Shown here in pieces: positions 1 through 7,987 of a DNA stretch of 64,000 nt (its first letter is position 1; every line of letters starts with the position of its first letter). The DNA is from Poriferisodalis sp965203655 (GTDB lineage Bacteria > Actinomycetota > Acidimicrobiia > Acidimicrobiales > Poriferisodalaceae). A model generated the notes under the pieces. That model was not told the origin of the DNA. It saw only the letters and a program-made list of their open reading frames with translations, and searched no databases. The stretch is taken from assembly GCF_965203655.1 (NCBI RefSeq), contig NZ_CBDBDD010000009.1, forward strand, positions 186,001 through 250,000, read 5' to 3'. The translations under genes and the position numbers were made by a program.

Positions 1-20
1 ACAGAGATCCCTAGCAAAGC

Positions 21-37
21 GGGTTCCACCGGAACCC
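21..37. repeat. Short perfect inverted repeat (hairpin)
   Basis: Seven-base arms GGGTTCC and GGAACCC flank a three-base loop ACC. It has no clear T-run on either side. It may be the terminator of a gene to the left of the window, which cannot be tested here. Confidence 0.35.
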
Positions 38-106
38 GGACCAAAATGGTGGCCAACGGCCAAGACTGACTCTAGCGCTGCGACGGCGCCCTAAACCTTG
101 TCGGCT

Positions 107-132
107 GACGCGACAAAACAATTTTGCGTGTC
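107..132. promoter_or_regulatory. Imperfect palindrome upstream of RHH antitoxin, possible operator
   Basis: The left half GACGCGACAAAA and right half TTTTGCGTGTC are near-complementary across a short centre. The site ends about 57 bases before the antitoxin start. RHH antitoxins normally bind such palindromes to autoregulate. This is inferred from position and symmetry only. Confidence 0.35.
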
Positions 133-188
133 ATGAGGTTTCATCTATTTTCGACTCATTATGTGACGCGGCGAGAGCGGGAGCGACC

Positions 189-473
189 ATGGCGAGTACC
201 GTTGAGCAAATGGAGTCCGACGCTGATGCCGGGGCGACTGCTGAGACGGCCACGGTGCGTCTCGATGACGAGGACCGTGCGCTGCTCGACGAGATCGCGT
301 CCGAATTCGGCGGGCGCTCAGCAGCGATCAAGCAAGGACTGGTGATGCTCGCCGAAGAGCATCGCCGTCGACGTGCCCTGGCGGACTTCATGGCCGAGTG
401 GGTAGCCGAGTCGGGGCCGCCAGACCCCGACGGGGTGGCTGCGATGCGCGAGCGCCATTTCAGCCAACGGTGA
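189..473 (+). CDS. RHH-type antitoxin (VapB-like)
   Basis: This 94-residue acidic protein has a predicted ribbon-helix-helix region at about residues 18-60: a short strand (ATVRLDDEDRALLDE) followed by helices with the FGGRSAAIKQGL stretch. The C-terminal part is charged and would bind a toxin. The ATG at 189 follows the purine-rich GAGAGCGGGAGCGACC. Its stop codon overlaps a GTG that opens a ten-codon remnant of a VapC toxin, so it is probably an orphaned antitoxin. The family and RHH assignment are moderately secure; the DNA target is inferred. Confidence 0.65.
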   Translation: MASTVEQMESDADAGATAETATVRLDDEDRALLDEIASEFGGRSAAIKQGLVMLAEEHRRRRALADFMAEWVAESGPPDPDGVAAMRERHFSQR

Positions 474-502
474 TCCTCGACGCCGGCGTGCTCGTCGCCT
501 GA
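470..502 (+). pseudogene. Truncated VapC (PIN) toxin remnant
   Basis: A GTG overlapping the antitoxin stop (GTGA) opens the frame VILDAGVLVA and then hits TGA after ten codons. That peptide matches the usual N-terminus of PIN-domain VapC toxins, including the first catalytic Asp, and the overlap is the standard vapBC arrangement. The rest of the PIN domain is not visible downstream, where an unrelated DUF4258 gene begins at 530. The toxin was probably inactivated by deletion. Confidence 0.55.
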
Positions 503-529
503 GAGCTGCACTGCTGTACCGAGGCCGAG

Positions 530-781
530 ATGCGACTGAGGTTCACGCTCCACGCACGACAGCAGATGGAACGGCGAGCGATTCCTTGGTCATGGGTAGA
601 GCGAATCGTGGCGTCGCCGTCTCATCGCATGCGGGACCCGGATGACAGCACAGTGGAGCGCTTCTATGGGCCAATACACGAGCGTGACGGCCGAGTGCTG
701 CGTGCGGCGGTGAACACGTCGTCAGATCCGTGGCGAGTGGTTACCGTGTTCTTTGACCGCGGAATGCGAGGTGAGGCATGA
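530..781 (+). CDS. DUF4258 domain protein, probable toxin-like partner
   Basis: This is a basic protein of 83 residues with features of the DUF4258 family: an N-terminal FTLHARQQMERRAI segment, a central RMRDPDDSTVERFYGP region and a C-terminal WRVVTVFFDR strand. DUF4258 proteins are commonly found beside small DUF2283 genes and are suspected toxin-antitoxin components related to the RelE-like fold. Its last codons overlap the DUF2283 ATG by four bases (ATGA), so the two are translationally coupled. The fold resemblance is family knowledge; toxicity is inferred. Confidence 0.6.
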   Translation: MRLRFTLHARQQMERRAIPWSWVERIVASPSHRMRDPDDSTVERFYGPIHERDGRVLRAAVNTSSDPWRVVTVFFDRGMRGEA

Positions 782-978
782 AGCTGCGAATCGACAAGGA
801 GGACGACGCGCTGTATTTCCATCTCGATGATTCTGCGATCGTCGACTCGCTCGAGGTCGCGCCCGGGGTGGTGTTGGATTTCAACGCAGCCGAACAGGTG
901 GTCGGCATTGAAATGCTGAGTGTGTCGGCCCGATCGCCTGATCTCAACCTCAACTCGCTCCAGTTCGAGACCGCGTAG
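778..978 (+). CDS. DUF2283 family protein, probable antitoxin-like partner
   Basis: This small acidic protein of 66 residues shows the DUF2283 pattern: KLRIDKEDDALYFHLDD, then a Val-rich strand with VAPGVVLDFNAAEQVVGIEMLS. It starts at an ATG overlapping the stop of the DUF4258 gene. The acidic character and coupling to a basic partner suggest an antitoxin, though the order (basic partner first) is the reverse of classical modules. The function is unproven. Confidence 0.6.
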   Translation: MKLRIDKEDDALYFHLDDSAIVDSLEVAPGVVLDFNAAEQVVGIEMLSVSARSPDLNLNSLQFETA

Positions 979-1256
979 CGGCAAGCTACGTCCACGCTGA
1001 GTCCACTTCGGATTCGGGCTGATGGCGCCCGGCGAGGGCCTCAGAATCCACAGTCCGGCAGGTCGAAGACCGTGGAATCTGGGACGTGCACAGGCGCATG
1101 CCGTCCGCAGTCGGCATCGGGGTAGCGCGTGTACTTGCGGCATCGCTCGCCGTCGCGTCGCAGCCTGCGGCACCGCACCTTCTCGCGTCTGCGCACGCGG
1201 TCAGCTTAAGGACGGCCGGATGGTCGGGGCAGACTGGGCTGCCGAGGGGGCGCGTC

Positions 1257-1682
1257 ATGTCGCAGGCTTTCGCTGTTGAGGAGATCATTGGTCACCCGGC
1301 TCCGCGGGTGTGGGCCGCCCTCACCGACTGGCCGAACGCTCACCGGTGGATGCCCGGGATCGACACGATCACCGCCGATGGGGAGACCGCCGAGGGCACC
1401 CGGCTGACGTTCCGGGCTCGGGGCAAGGACCGCTCGAGCACCATCATGCGATGCGTCGACGGTCAGTCGCTCCTGCTGCGCTCGGTTCAGGGCGGCGTGA
1501 CTGCCGACTACACCTACGAGGTCCGCGGCAACGACGACGGCGCCTCGCGAGTCACGCTGACCGCCGACTGTCAGAGCACGGGCGTGCTGTGGCGGCTGAT
1601 GTGGCCCCTGCTGCGCATCGCTATCCGAGCATCCGACGCCAAGCAGCTCAAACTCCTCAAAGCCATGATCGAAGACGCCTAA
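1257..1682 (+). CDS. SRPBCC (polyketide cyclase/START-like) family protein
   Basis: The start ATG at 1257 lies after GAGGGGGCGCGTC and begins an SRPBCC fold directly (MSQAFAVEEIIGHPAPRVWAAL). The next landmark is the typical W-P-N-A-H-R-W-M-P-G-I segment, followed by alternating strands and a long C-terminal helix (LLRIAIRASDAKQLKLLK). The length of 141 residues is normal for the family, which binds hydrophobic ligands in a helix-grip cavity. No specific ligand can be named. The 278 bases before it (979-1256) show nothing recognisable. Confidence 0.7.
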   Translation: MSQAFAVEEIIGHPAPRVWAALTDWPNAHRWMPGIDTITADGETAEGTRLTFRARGKDRSSTIMRCVDGQSLLLRSVQGGVTADYTYEVRGNDDGASRVTLTADCQSTGVLWRLMWPLLRIAIRASDAKQLKLLKAMIEDA

Positions 1683-1699
1683 CCGCTGCGCCCGGCCGC

Positions 1700-3250
1700 T
1701 CAGGGTGGGGTGGTGATTCGGCTGCCGCGGCTGGTGTTCAGCCAGTTCATGTCGTCGCGGACGTACTCGCCGGCGGCGTTTCGCTGCGGGCTGTAGTCCC
1801 ACCAGTCGATGCCGGCGGCGTGTGCCGCGGCGCTCACGACCCGGCGGGAGCGTTGCGACGCCAGGACTTGGTCGCGCAGCGCGGTGCTGTCCCAGCGCTC
1901 GGCGGTCTCTGCGGCGAACGCTGCAACCAGATCGGCGTGGGCAGGGTCAGCCGCCAGGTTGTTGCGCTCGAGCGGATCGTCGACCAGGTCGTACAGCAGG
2001 GCCGGGTCGCCCTCGCAGTGGATCCACTTGTGGCGCCCCCGGCGGATCATGAACATCGGCTGGGTGGTCAGCACCGCCGTGTACTCGCCGATCGCCTCGC
2101 CGTCGCCCTCGCCACCGGCGCCGCTGCCACCACCGCCCGACGCCAGCTCCCACAGGCTGCGCCCCGCCGGCGGTCTGCTCATCTCGGGCCAGCCGTCACT
2201 GCCCCCGTCGGTCGCAATATCCAGCAGCGTCGGCAGCAGGTCAACCAGCGAGCACACATCGGGCACGGCACGGTTGGCCACGCCCGGTCCGGCCATCACG
2301 AACGGCACCCGCGCCGCCCGCTCGAAGAAGCACATCTTGAAGAACGTGCCACGGTCGCCCAGCATGTCGCCGTGGTCGCTGATGGCGATCACGACGGTGT
2401 CGTCGGTGCGGCCCGTCTCGTCCAGCACCTCCACCAGGCGCCCCATCCACGAGTCGAAATAGCTGGTGTTGGCGTAGTAACCGCGGCGGGCGTTGCGGCA
2501 CTGCTCCTCGGTGAAGCCGACGCCGTCGGCCCCGATGCCCCGGCGCAGCCGCCGGGTGTGCGCATCGACGGCGTCGGGGGCGATCGGGTCGGGCAGGTCG
2601 ATGCTGTCGTGGTCGTACAGGTCCCACCACTGCGGCCGAGCCTCGTAGGGATCGTGGGGATGGGTGAACGAGGCCACCACGAAGAACGGCCGCTCATCCG
2701 GGGCACGGGCCAGGTCATACAGGTGCCGCACCGCAGCGAACCCGACTTCCTCGTCGAAGTCGTGCTGGTAGTTGGTGACCACCGGGCCCGCTTCGGACAG
2801 GCTGGCCATGGTGTACCAGTCGCTCGGCGGCCCCGACGCCGCATCCCAGTCGGGCGTGAGCGCAAAGCCCGAGGGGTAGATGTCGGTGGTGAGGTGCTGC
2901 TCGAAGCCATGGAGCTGGTCGGGACCGATGAAGTGCATCTTTCCCGACAGCGTCGTGCGGTAGCCCAGCAGTCGCAGGTAGTGCGTCAGCGTGGGCACCG
3001 ATGCCGCGAACTCGGCGCCGTTGTCCCACGCCCCGATCGACGCCGGCAGCTGGCCCGACAGCATCGAGAACCGTGACGGCGCGCACAGCGGGAAGTTGCA
3101 GTACGCCGCATCGAAGCGCACGTCGCGCTCGACGAGCGCATCCAGCGCCGGGGTCTGCACCACCGGATGGCCGTACGCACCGGTGAAGTGGGGCGCCAGC
3201 TGATCCGCCATCACGACGAGGATGTTCGGGCGTCGTCCCGAGCGGGTCAC
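1700..3250 (-). CDS. betC: Choline-sulfatase
   Basis: This 516-residue cytoplasmic sulfatase is predicted to hydrolyse choline-O-sulfate to choline and sulfate. The start GTG is followed by RPNILVVMADQ with the metal-binding Asp16. The formylglycine precursor is Cys56 in CAPSR. Choline-sulfatase-specific blocks follow: SIGAWDNGAEF, the LSGKMHFIGPDQLHGFE stretch and TTDIYPSGF, with SDHGDMLGDRG binding the metal later. Length matches BetC (about 510). No bet genes adjoin it. It could supply choline for osmoprotection or feed the glycine betaine and sarcosine pathway encoded near 57-62 kb. That link is inferred. Confidence 0.88.
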   Translation of the reverse strand: MTRSGRRPNILVVMADQLAPHFTGAYGHPVVQTPALDALVERDVRFDAAYCNFPLCAPSRFSMLSGQLPASIGAWDNGAEFAASVPTLTHYLRLLGYRTTLSGKMHFIGPDQLHGFEQHLTTDIYPSGFALTPDWDAASGPPSDWYTMASLSEAGPVVTNYQHDFDEEVGFAAVRHLYDLARAPDERPFFVVASFTHPHDPYEARPQWWDLYDHDSIDLPDPIAPDAVDAHTRRLRRGIGADGVGFTEEQCRNARRGYYANTSYFDSWMGRLVEVLDETGRTDDTVVIAISDHGDMLGDRGTFFKMCFFERAARVPFVMAGPGVANRAVPDVCSLVDLLPTLLDIATDGGSDGWPEMSRPPAGRSLWELASGGGGSGAGGEGDGEAIGEYTAVLTTQPMFMIRRGRHKWIHCEGDPALLYDLVDDPLERNNLAADPAHADLVAAFAAETAERWDSTALRDQVLASQRSRRVVSAAAHAAGIDWWDYSPQRNAAGEYVRDDMNWLNTSRGSRITTPP

Positions 3251-3287
3251 CGAGCGGAACCTACACCCAGCCTCGGCACCGGTTGGA

Positions 3288-3677
3288 TCAGTCGAAGTCG
3301 GCGGGGGTCGGGGGCCTGACGAGGGCGTCGATGGCCGTCCACAGCGTGCGCGACACCGGGTCGAACAGCACTGGCACCGCCACGCCGACGGGTGCCGCGA
3401 GGGCCAGCAGCAGGCCGCGGCTGACGTCTGTGCCCCAGACGAGCATGGCCACCACGACGGTCAGGATCACCGCCGCTGCTGACACGACGGTGTTCACGGC
3501 CACAGCGCCCAGCCAGTGACCTTCCATGCGTTCGAACTTGAGGCCGCAGTGGGGGCACCGCTCGCGTATGGCAAACAGCCCCCAGCGCCGAAACAGGCCG
3601 CGACCGCCGCACGACGGGCAAGCCAGCGTCAATCCGCGCAACAAAACGCGCACCCCCGCAGTCTGCCTGTCCCACAT
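3288..3677 (-). CDS. DUF983 membrane protein with zinc-ribbon N-terminus
   Basis: The protein of 129 residues begins with two CxxC knuckles (CPSCGGRGLF and CPHCGLKFERMEGHW), the hallmark of DUF983. Two transmembrane segments follow, around residues 55-100 (VNTVVSAAAVILTVVVAMLVW and LLLALAAPVGVAVPVLF). DUF983 proteins are small inner-membrane proteins of unknown function. The gene is 37 bases from choline sulfatase on the same strand, so cotranscription is possible but a link in function is not evident. Confidence 0.75.
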   Translation of the reverse strand: MWDRQTAGVRVLLRGLTLACPSCGGRGLFRRWGLFAIRERCPHCGLKFERMEGHWLGAVAVNTVVSAAAVILTVVVAMLVWGTDVSRGLLLALAAPVGVAVPVLFDPVSRTLWTAIDALVRPPTPADFD

Positions 3678-3922
3678 CGCGCCGACGAAGCAGGCGCTGG
3701 CCTACCGCAATCAGCGGCAGTTGTCAGCTCGCCGGAAATTCACTTCTTGGCGGGCGACCTCACCGGCTAGTCAAACGCCATGAAGGAATTCGACACGACC
3801 GAACCATCACGAGATATGGGCTCGACCCACCGCGTCGCCGGCATCGGCGGTCGTCCGGGCACGAGGCGGTGTGGCTACGCTTGTGGTCACAAATCGATCC
3901 ACCGGCGCGGGAGGCGGCTCAG

Positions 3923-4276
3923 ATGAGGTCAGTCGGGGTGCGGGAGTTCCGTGACCATGCGACGAAGCTGATCGGCTCCGGCGAGACGCTCGTCATCGAG
4001 AAGCACGGCGAGCCGGTCGGCTTCTTCGTGCCGATCGTCGCCAAGGACCGGCGCGCAGGGGCGCAAGCACTCGAGCGGTTGGACATTCTGGTTACTGACG
4101 TGCTCGAAGAGCGGGGTCTGAGCGAGGACGAACTGGTCTCCGAGATCGTCGGTGCCGGCGACGGCCGCGACTGGAGTATCCAGCTGCACTCGGCTCGAGT
4201 GAGCAATGACCCGTCAGAGGGGGTCGTCTATTCGACCGCGCGCTGGGTACCCCAACCCGATGAGGCTCGTCGTTGA
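3923..4276 (+). CDS. Phd/YefM-type antitoxin
   Basis: The start chosen is the ATG at 3923, because the fold begins there: MRSVGVREFRDHATKLIGSG, then ETLVIEKHGEPVGFFVPI, which is the Phd/YefM DNA-binding and dimerisation pattern. The total is 117 residues. The C-terminal half is acidic (LEERGLSEDELVSEIV) and would mask the toxin. The last 17 bases overlap the following PIN-domain gene. A classical autoregulated toxin-antitoxin operon is inferred. Confidence 0.7.
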   Translation: MRSVGVREFRDHATKLIGSGETLVIEKHGEPVGFFVPIVAKDRRAGAQALERLDILVTDVLEERGLSEDELVSEIVGAGDGRDWSIQLHSARVSNDPSEGVVYSTARWVPQPDEARR

Positions 4277-4709
4277 CACCAGCGTTCTCGTCGGCGAACT
4301 GCTGCGAGCGGCCGGACGGGAACGCCTGCGTGACAACCGACTCGACCTGTTTCTCCCCGAACGCATGTGGCAGGAGACGCAGTGGATGCTCCCTTCCCGA
4401 ATTGAGCGATTCGGCGAGCAGCACGGGCTCGCGCCGACGACCCAGCGTGACCTGGTGACGGCGTGCCTGGAGGCGGTCATGGGAAACGTCGACATTGTCG
4501 CCGAGCCGATCTACCTGGCGAGGGAAGACGAGGCGCGGGCTCGTTCGCAGCGCGACCCCGACGATTGGCCTGTCGTGGCGTGCGCGTTGTCGCTCGGCGC
4601 CGGGGTGTGGACCAACGACAACGACTTTCTGGGCACCGGTGTGCCGACGTGGACGACCGCAACACTCGACCTCTGGCTGCAACGAGTAGATCCAGCCGAC
4701 GAGACCTAG
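4260..4709 (+). CDS. PIN-domain toxin (VapC-like ribonuclease)
   Basis: The ATG at 4260, inside the end of the antitoxin gene, starts the PIN pattern MRLVVDTSVLVGELLR with the first catalytic Asp at residue 6. A downstream QRDPDDWPVVACAL block and the terminal WTNDNDFLGTGV block supply the other acidic metal ligands. The length of 149 residues is normal for VapC. The product would be a Mg-dependent endoribonuclease held inactive by the Phd/YefM partner. The RNA target is unknown. Confidence 0.72.
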   Translation: MRLVVDTSVLVGELLRAAGRERLRDNRLDLFLPERMWQETQWMLPSRIERFGEQHGLAPTTQRDLVTACLEAVMGNVDIVAEPIYLAREDEARARSQRDPDDWPVVACALSLGAGVWTNDNDFLGTGVPTWTTATLDLWLQRVDPADET

Positions 4710-4710
4710 C

Positions 4711-5115
4711 GTCCCGCTCAGCGGGCGGCGCGCAGACGCAGGCGTGATGCGGCGGCGTAGAGCAGCCAGCCGAGGCACCAGGCCGTCACTGCGACCAGCA
4801 GAACCGTCTCGCCACGAGCGTCCAATCCGGGGGCGTAGAACGGCTCGACGAAGTACTGGGAGATGAAACCGCCCCTATACGGCGTCTGACCGGCGAGACG
4901 CCAGAGATCTTTCTCCCAGACCGTCAGCGGGCACGGCAACCCGGGCAGGTTCACCGCCGCGATCGGCGCCAGCGCAGCCAGGTACCAGCGCATCAACCGG
5001 GGGCTGCGCGCAGCCAGCGGTGCGCCCACCACGATGAAGACGGCCAGCAGCCCGTGGGCAAGCGCCACAGCGGCCGCCAGCAACCATGCGACCACACCGC
5101 CACGCTACGCCCGCC
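4711..5115. repeat. Duplicated segment A, copy 1 (DUF2784 gene)
   Basis: This segment matches 11206-11610 almost base for base at a constant offset of 6495. It covers the whole DUF2784 gene with a few flanking bases and ends at CCACGCTACGCC. No insertion-sequence ends or target duplications are obvious at its borders. Confidence 0.85.
4718..5095 (-). CDS. DUF2784 membrane protein, copy 1
   Basis: This 125-residue DUF2784 protein has three or four transmembrane segments: residues 3-25, about 39-52 and 98-118, with a conserved central LPGLPCPLTVWEK stretch and the GGFISQYFVEPFYAPG block. The family is widespread in actinobacteria and of unknown function. A second copy at 11213-11590 differs at only five residues (three Ala-to-Val, Asp-to-Gly, Gln-to-Asn), which implies recent duplication. 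The gene converges on the PIN toxin gene with only eight bases between the stops. Confidence 0.8.
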   Translation of the reverse strand: MVAWLLAAAVALAHGLLAVFIVVGAPLAARSPRLMRWYLAALAPIAAVNLPGLPCPLTVWEKDLWRLAGQTPYRGGFISQYFVEPFYAPGLDARGETVLLVAVTAWCLGWLLYAAASRLRLRAAR

Positions 5116-5209
5116 ATCCTCGGCCGGGGCGTGTCAGGTTGGCGGCAACTCGGTGTCAATCTGGCCGCGTGCCTAGCTGCCATACCTAGGGCGTAGTAAG
5201 CCGGACTGC

Positions 5210-6319
5210 ATGGCCGCACGATTGTGGCTGCGGGTCTGCACGCGGGTGTTGGGGGTTGTTGCGATCCTTGCCGCCGCGGCGTGCGGCTCGGTCGACCGAA
5301 CGGATCAGATCTCGACTGCCGGGCCGGAAACGGCGACCACGGAAGCGGGCACCCCGGCTGTCCCGACTGAAACCGCGGCGGCCGGATCAGACACCGATGC
5401 ACCTGCGCTGATCGGCGGGTTCGCGGCGTGCGACGACATTGCCGATGTGCTGAGCGTCTTCGGCCCGGGGCCTGCGTACGACAGTCTCCCGTCATCGGTG
5501 TTCAGCGCTGTCAGGGAATACGGCGAGCAGCACAGCGACCAGTTCGGCTCCGTGTGGAATGGCGCACTGCCCGGCGGCGCCATCGTCGCGGCGTTCACCG
5601 ACGATCTCGACGTTCACCGTGACGCACTGGAAGCGCTGCTGCCCGAGGGCACGCCGTTCGATGTGGTCAAGGTTGACCATCCCCATGCGGCGCTCATGGC
5701 CGTCCAGAGCTCCATCGGGCGCCTCCAAGGCATGCAGGGCGTCGGCATCTGGACCGTGCGGAACCGGGTGGCGCTCGACTTCGTGGACCCGACCGACGCC
5801 ACGCTTGAGCAGCTCGCCGACACCGTGCCCGCTGACATGCTCTGCCTCAACGTCATCTACACCGTCGAGCCGCCCAGCGGACCGCTCGACATCATTCCCC
5901 TCGACAGCGCCGACGACCCGCCGACGGACTGTTGGTGGGGCGGCTACGACCTCAGCAGCACTAGGTGTGAGAATCGTGTCGTCCTGCCACCGGGGCTCGG
6001 CCATGTCGCCGTGCATCTCAATCCCGCTGCGCTGCCCGAGGCTGCGGATACCAGCGTCCGACTGCTCGTGACCGAGGTCGGCTGCACCAGCGGCCGCGAG
6101 ATGGGCGACGCCCTGCGAGGACCCCAAGTCATCGAGACCGACGAAGCGGTGCTGGTGGCTTTCGCCGTAGTGCCGTACGTCGGAGCGGCCAACTGCCCCG
6201 ACAACCCGGACGTGCACGCAACCGTCGAGCTCTCCCGACCCTTGGGCGACCGTGCCCTGCTCCACGGAGTCCTCGTGCCGCCCGAACCGATCCAACTCCG
6301 CCCCGACCCTGACTGGTAG
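5210..6319 (+). CDS. Secreted lipoprotein of unknown function
   Basis: The protein (369 residues) has a lipoprotein signal: basic n-region MAARLWLRVCTR, hydrophobic core VLGVVAILAAAA and lipobox Cys25. A Thr/Ala/Glu-rich linker follows to about residue 60. The folded part has several Cys residues (CDDIADV, CWWGGYDL, CENRV, VGCTSG, ANCPDNP) that could form disulfides. I recognise no family. It lies in the 2.3 kb block that separates the DUF2784 and DUF2237 genes in copy 1 but is absent from copy 2. Confidence 0.65.
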   Translation: MAARLWLRVCTRVLGVVAILAAAACGSVDRTDQISTAGPETATTEAGTPAVPTETAAAGSDTDAPALIGGFAACDDIADVLSVFGPGPAYDSLPSSVFSAVREYGEQHSDQFGSVWNGALPGGAIVAAFTDDLDVHRDALEALLPEGTPFDVVKVDHPHAALMAVQSSIGRLQGMQGVGIWTVRNRVALDFVDPTDATLEQLADTVPADMLCLNVIYTVEPPSGPLDIIPLDSADDPPTDCWWGGYDLSSTRCENRVVLPPGLGHVAVHLNPAALPEAADTSVRLLVTEVGCTSGREMGDALRGPQVIETDEAVLVAFAVVPYVGAANCPDNPDVHATVELSRPLGDRALLHGVLVPPEPIQLRPDPDW

Positions 6320-6369
6320 CTGACGTCCTTCGCGCACTGGGCGTGGTGAACCGAGCGTTGACGGGTGGA

Positions 6370-7368
6370 TCACCGAGTCGCGATGCCGGGGTGCGTATGG
6401 CTCGGGTCGACGAAGCAGCCGCTCATGCTCTCCACGACCCATGTGTCATCTGTCCAGATGGTGGCGGTCACGATGCCGAGCGGCGTGCCGACGTCGTCTT
6501 GAATCTCCCACAGCACCTCGGTGTCGCTGCGCTCCAGCTCCACGAACACGTCGCCCGCCCATATGAGGTGCACACGTGCGTGGCGGAGTGCTAGTTCCGG
6601 AGTCGCGTGAGCGGGTTCCTCACTAGGTGTGTAGCTGTCCGCCACTTGGCGTTCGCAGTCGGGGAACGGGACGCTGTCGGCCACCAAAGGTGCTACCGAC
6701 TCTGCTTCGGGCCGGGGCTGGGCTGATTGCGGCGCGCCGAACACGTAGTGCACGGCTCCGGGAAGCATGTCGAATTCGCCGTGGTATGGGTCGTCGTGAA
6801 CCACCACGAGCCCGTCGAGCGAACACGATGGGTTCGGCAGCGTCGTCCATTCGGCGATGTCCTCAGCGTGGAACTGTCGGTCGACCAGCAGAAGATCGCC
6901 CGCATGGGCGGGACCCACCTCGGCCCGACCGAAACCGTCGACGTCGCGTGGCCAGTGCAGCACATCGGCAATGGCCGGCAGCTCGGCGGTGAGGTCGAGC
7001 TGTTCGCCATGGGCGAATGCCAGCGGCAGGTCGCGGCCGAACCGGTCGATCCCCACGACGCATTCGGAGCCGAAGTAGAGCTCGACGAACACCGGGTCGA
7101 AGTCGTCGTCGCTGCCGGCCCGACCCAGCGTGACCGCAGCGATGCTGGCGACCGAGACCTCGACGACTTCATCGGGCACGGCAGTCGTTGTCGTCGAGGC
7201 GACTGGGGTCGTGGACACCGAAGTGGACCGTGCCTCGACTTCGTACGTCTCAGGATCGCGCTGGCAGCCGAAGATCACCACCGCGACCAGCACGCACGGA
7301 ATCCAGCGGACGACCCTGCGTAGGCATTGGCGGTGCTGACAGATCACTGTCTCAGCCTCGCGCTGCAT
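6370..7368 (-). CDS. Putative lipoprotein of unknown function
   Basis: I take the ATG at 7368, because a lipoprotein signal follows soon after (CLRRVVRWIPCVLVAVVIFGC, lipobox VIFGC near residue 35). The frame is open further upstream but that part looks non-coding. The mature protein has a Thr/Ser/Val-rich linker and an acidic beta-rich body with VELYFGSECVVGIDRFG and CSLDGLVVVHDD motifs. It converges on the other lipoprotein gene, and its weak resemblance in layout (lipobox, TTT linker, Cys-containing body) suggests related surface roles. No family recognised. Confidence 0.6.
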   Translation of the reverse strand: MQREAETVICQHRQCLRRVVRWIPCVLVAVVIFGCQRDPETYEVEARSTSVSTTPVASTTTTAVPDEVVEVSVASIAAVTLGRAGSDDDFDPVFVELYFGSECVVGIDRFGRDLPLAFAHGEQLDLTAELPAIADVLHWPRDVDGFGRAEVGPAHAGDLLLVDRQFHAEDIAEWTTLPNPSCSLDGLVVVHDDPYHGEFDMLPGAVHYVFGAPQSAQPRPEAESVAPLVADSVPFPDCERQVADSYTPSEEPAHATPELALRHARVHLIWAGDVFVELERSDTEVLWEIQDDVGTPLGIVTATIWTDDTWVVESMSGCFVDPSHTHPGIATR

Positions 7369-7431
7369 CGGTGTCAGATCGACGACAAGCCTGCGTCGGT
7401 TCAGCCCCCCTTGAGGTCGCCGCTGGGGGGC

Positions 7432-7850
7432 GGGGGTCAGGTGGGGTTGCCGGTGTGGCGGTGGGCGTTGAGGTCGCTCAGGCTCGCCCACTCCAGGGTG
7501 CGGGCGTGGGTCGACTCCAGCACTACGGGGGGAGCGACGCCCGCTTCGAGCGCTTCGGTCCAGCGTGAGGCGCACAGGCACCACTGGTCGCCCGGTCGCA
7601 GCCCGTCGAAGCCGGTGGCCGGCTGCGGTGTGGACAGGTCGTTGCCGGCGGACTTGGAGAACTCCAGGAACTCTGCGGTCATCACGGCGCACACCGTGTG
7701 GACGCCGAAGTCGCCCGAGTCGGTGTTGCAGCAGCCGTCGCGGAACCAGCCGGTGAGCGGGTTATAGGAGCACGGCTGCAGTTCGTCTCCGAGAACGTTC
7801 TGGGCCACGCATCCCAGTCTCTCAGGTCGCCGCCACCGCCGAACGAGCAG
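7432..7850. repeat. Duplicated segment B, copy 1 (DUF2237 gene)
   Basis: This segment matches 11662-12080 at a constant offset of 4230 with very few substitutions. It covers the DUF2237 gene and about 40 bases upstream of its start. Similarity stops abruptly after GAACGAGCAG in both copies. Confidence 0.85.
7437..7808 (-). CDS. DUF2237 family protein, copy 1
   Basis: The GTG at 7808 gives the standard DUF2237 N-terminus (VAQNVLGDELQPCS). The conserved blocks follow in order: TGWFRDGCCNTDSGDFGVH, TVCAVMTAEFLEFSK, GNDLSTPQP, GDQWCLCASRW and APPVVLESTHARTLE. The length is 123 residues. The family has conserved Cys residues and unknown function. Copy 2 at 11667-12038 differs at only two positions. 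The frame stays open upstream, but the family alignment stops at this GTG. Confidence 0.82.
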   Translation of the reverse strand: MAQNVLGDELQPCSYNPLTGWFRDGCCNTDSGDFGVHTVCAVMTAEFLEFSKSAGNDLSTPQPATGFDGLRPGDQWCLCASRWTEALEAGVAPPVVLESTHARTLEWASLSDLNAHRHTGNPT

Positions 7851-7867
7851 CGGATCAGCGGGCGCCG

Positions 7868-7983
7868 TCCAGCCGTCGACCCTCACCGGCAGCCCCGACG
7901 AGTACACCGAGCTGGCGCCCGAATTCGCCCCAGAGTTCCTGCAGCTCCTCACCGACTGGCTCACCGAGCAGACCAAGGCCTGA
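7868..7983 (+). pseudogene. Possible 3' remnant of a lost gene
   Basis: Immediately to the right of duplicated segment B, the plus strand reads as a protein-like acidic tail: TLTGSPDEYTELAPEFAPEF, then LQLLTDWLTEQTKA and a TGA at 7981. There is no start codon or RBS for it, and the frame becomes non-protein-like inside the duplicated segment. It may be the C-terminus of a gene interrupted when segment B was inserted or rearranged. This is weak evidence based only on residue composition. Confidence 0.25.
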
Positions 7984-7987
7984 TTCG

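Noticed and set aside
1310..3076. Long open frame of 588 codons on the plus strand opposite choline sulfatase
   Set aside because: It is antisense to a clear betC gene, rich in Arg/Ala/Gly/Pro and shows no family motif. High-GC genes commonly produce such shadows.
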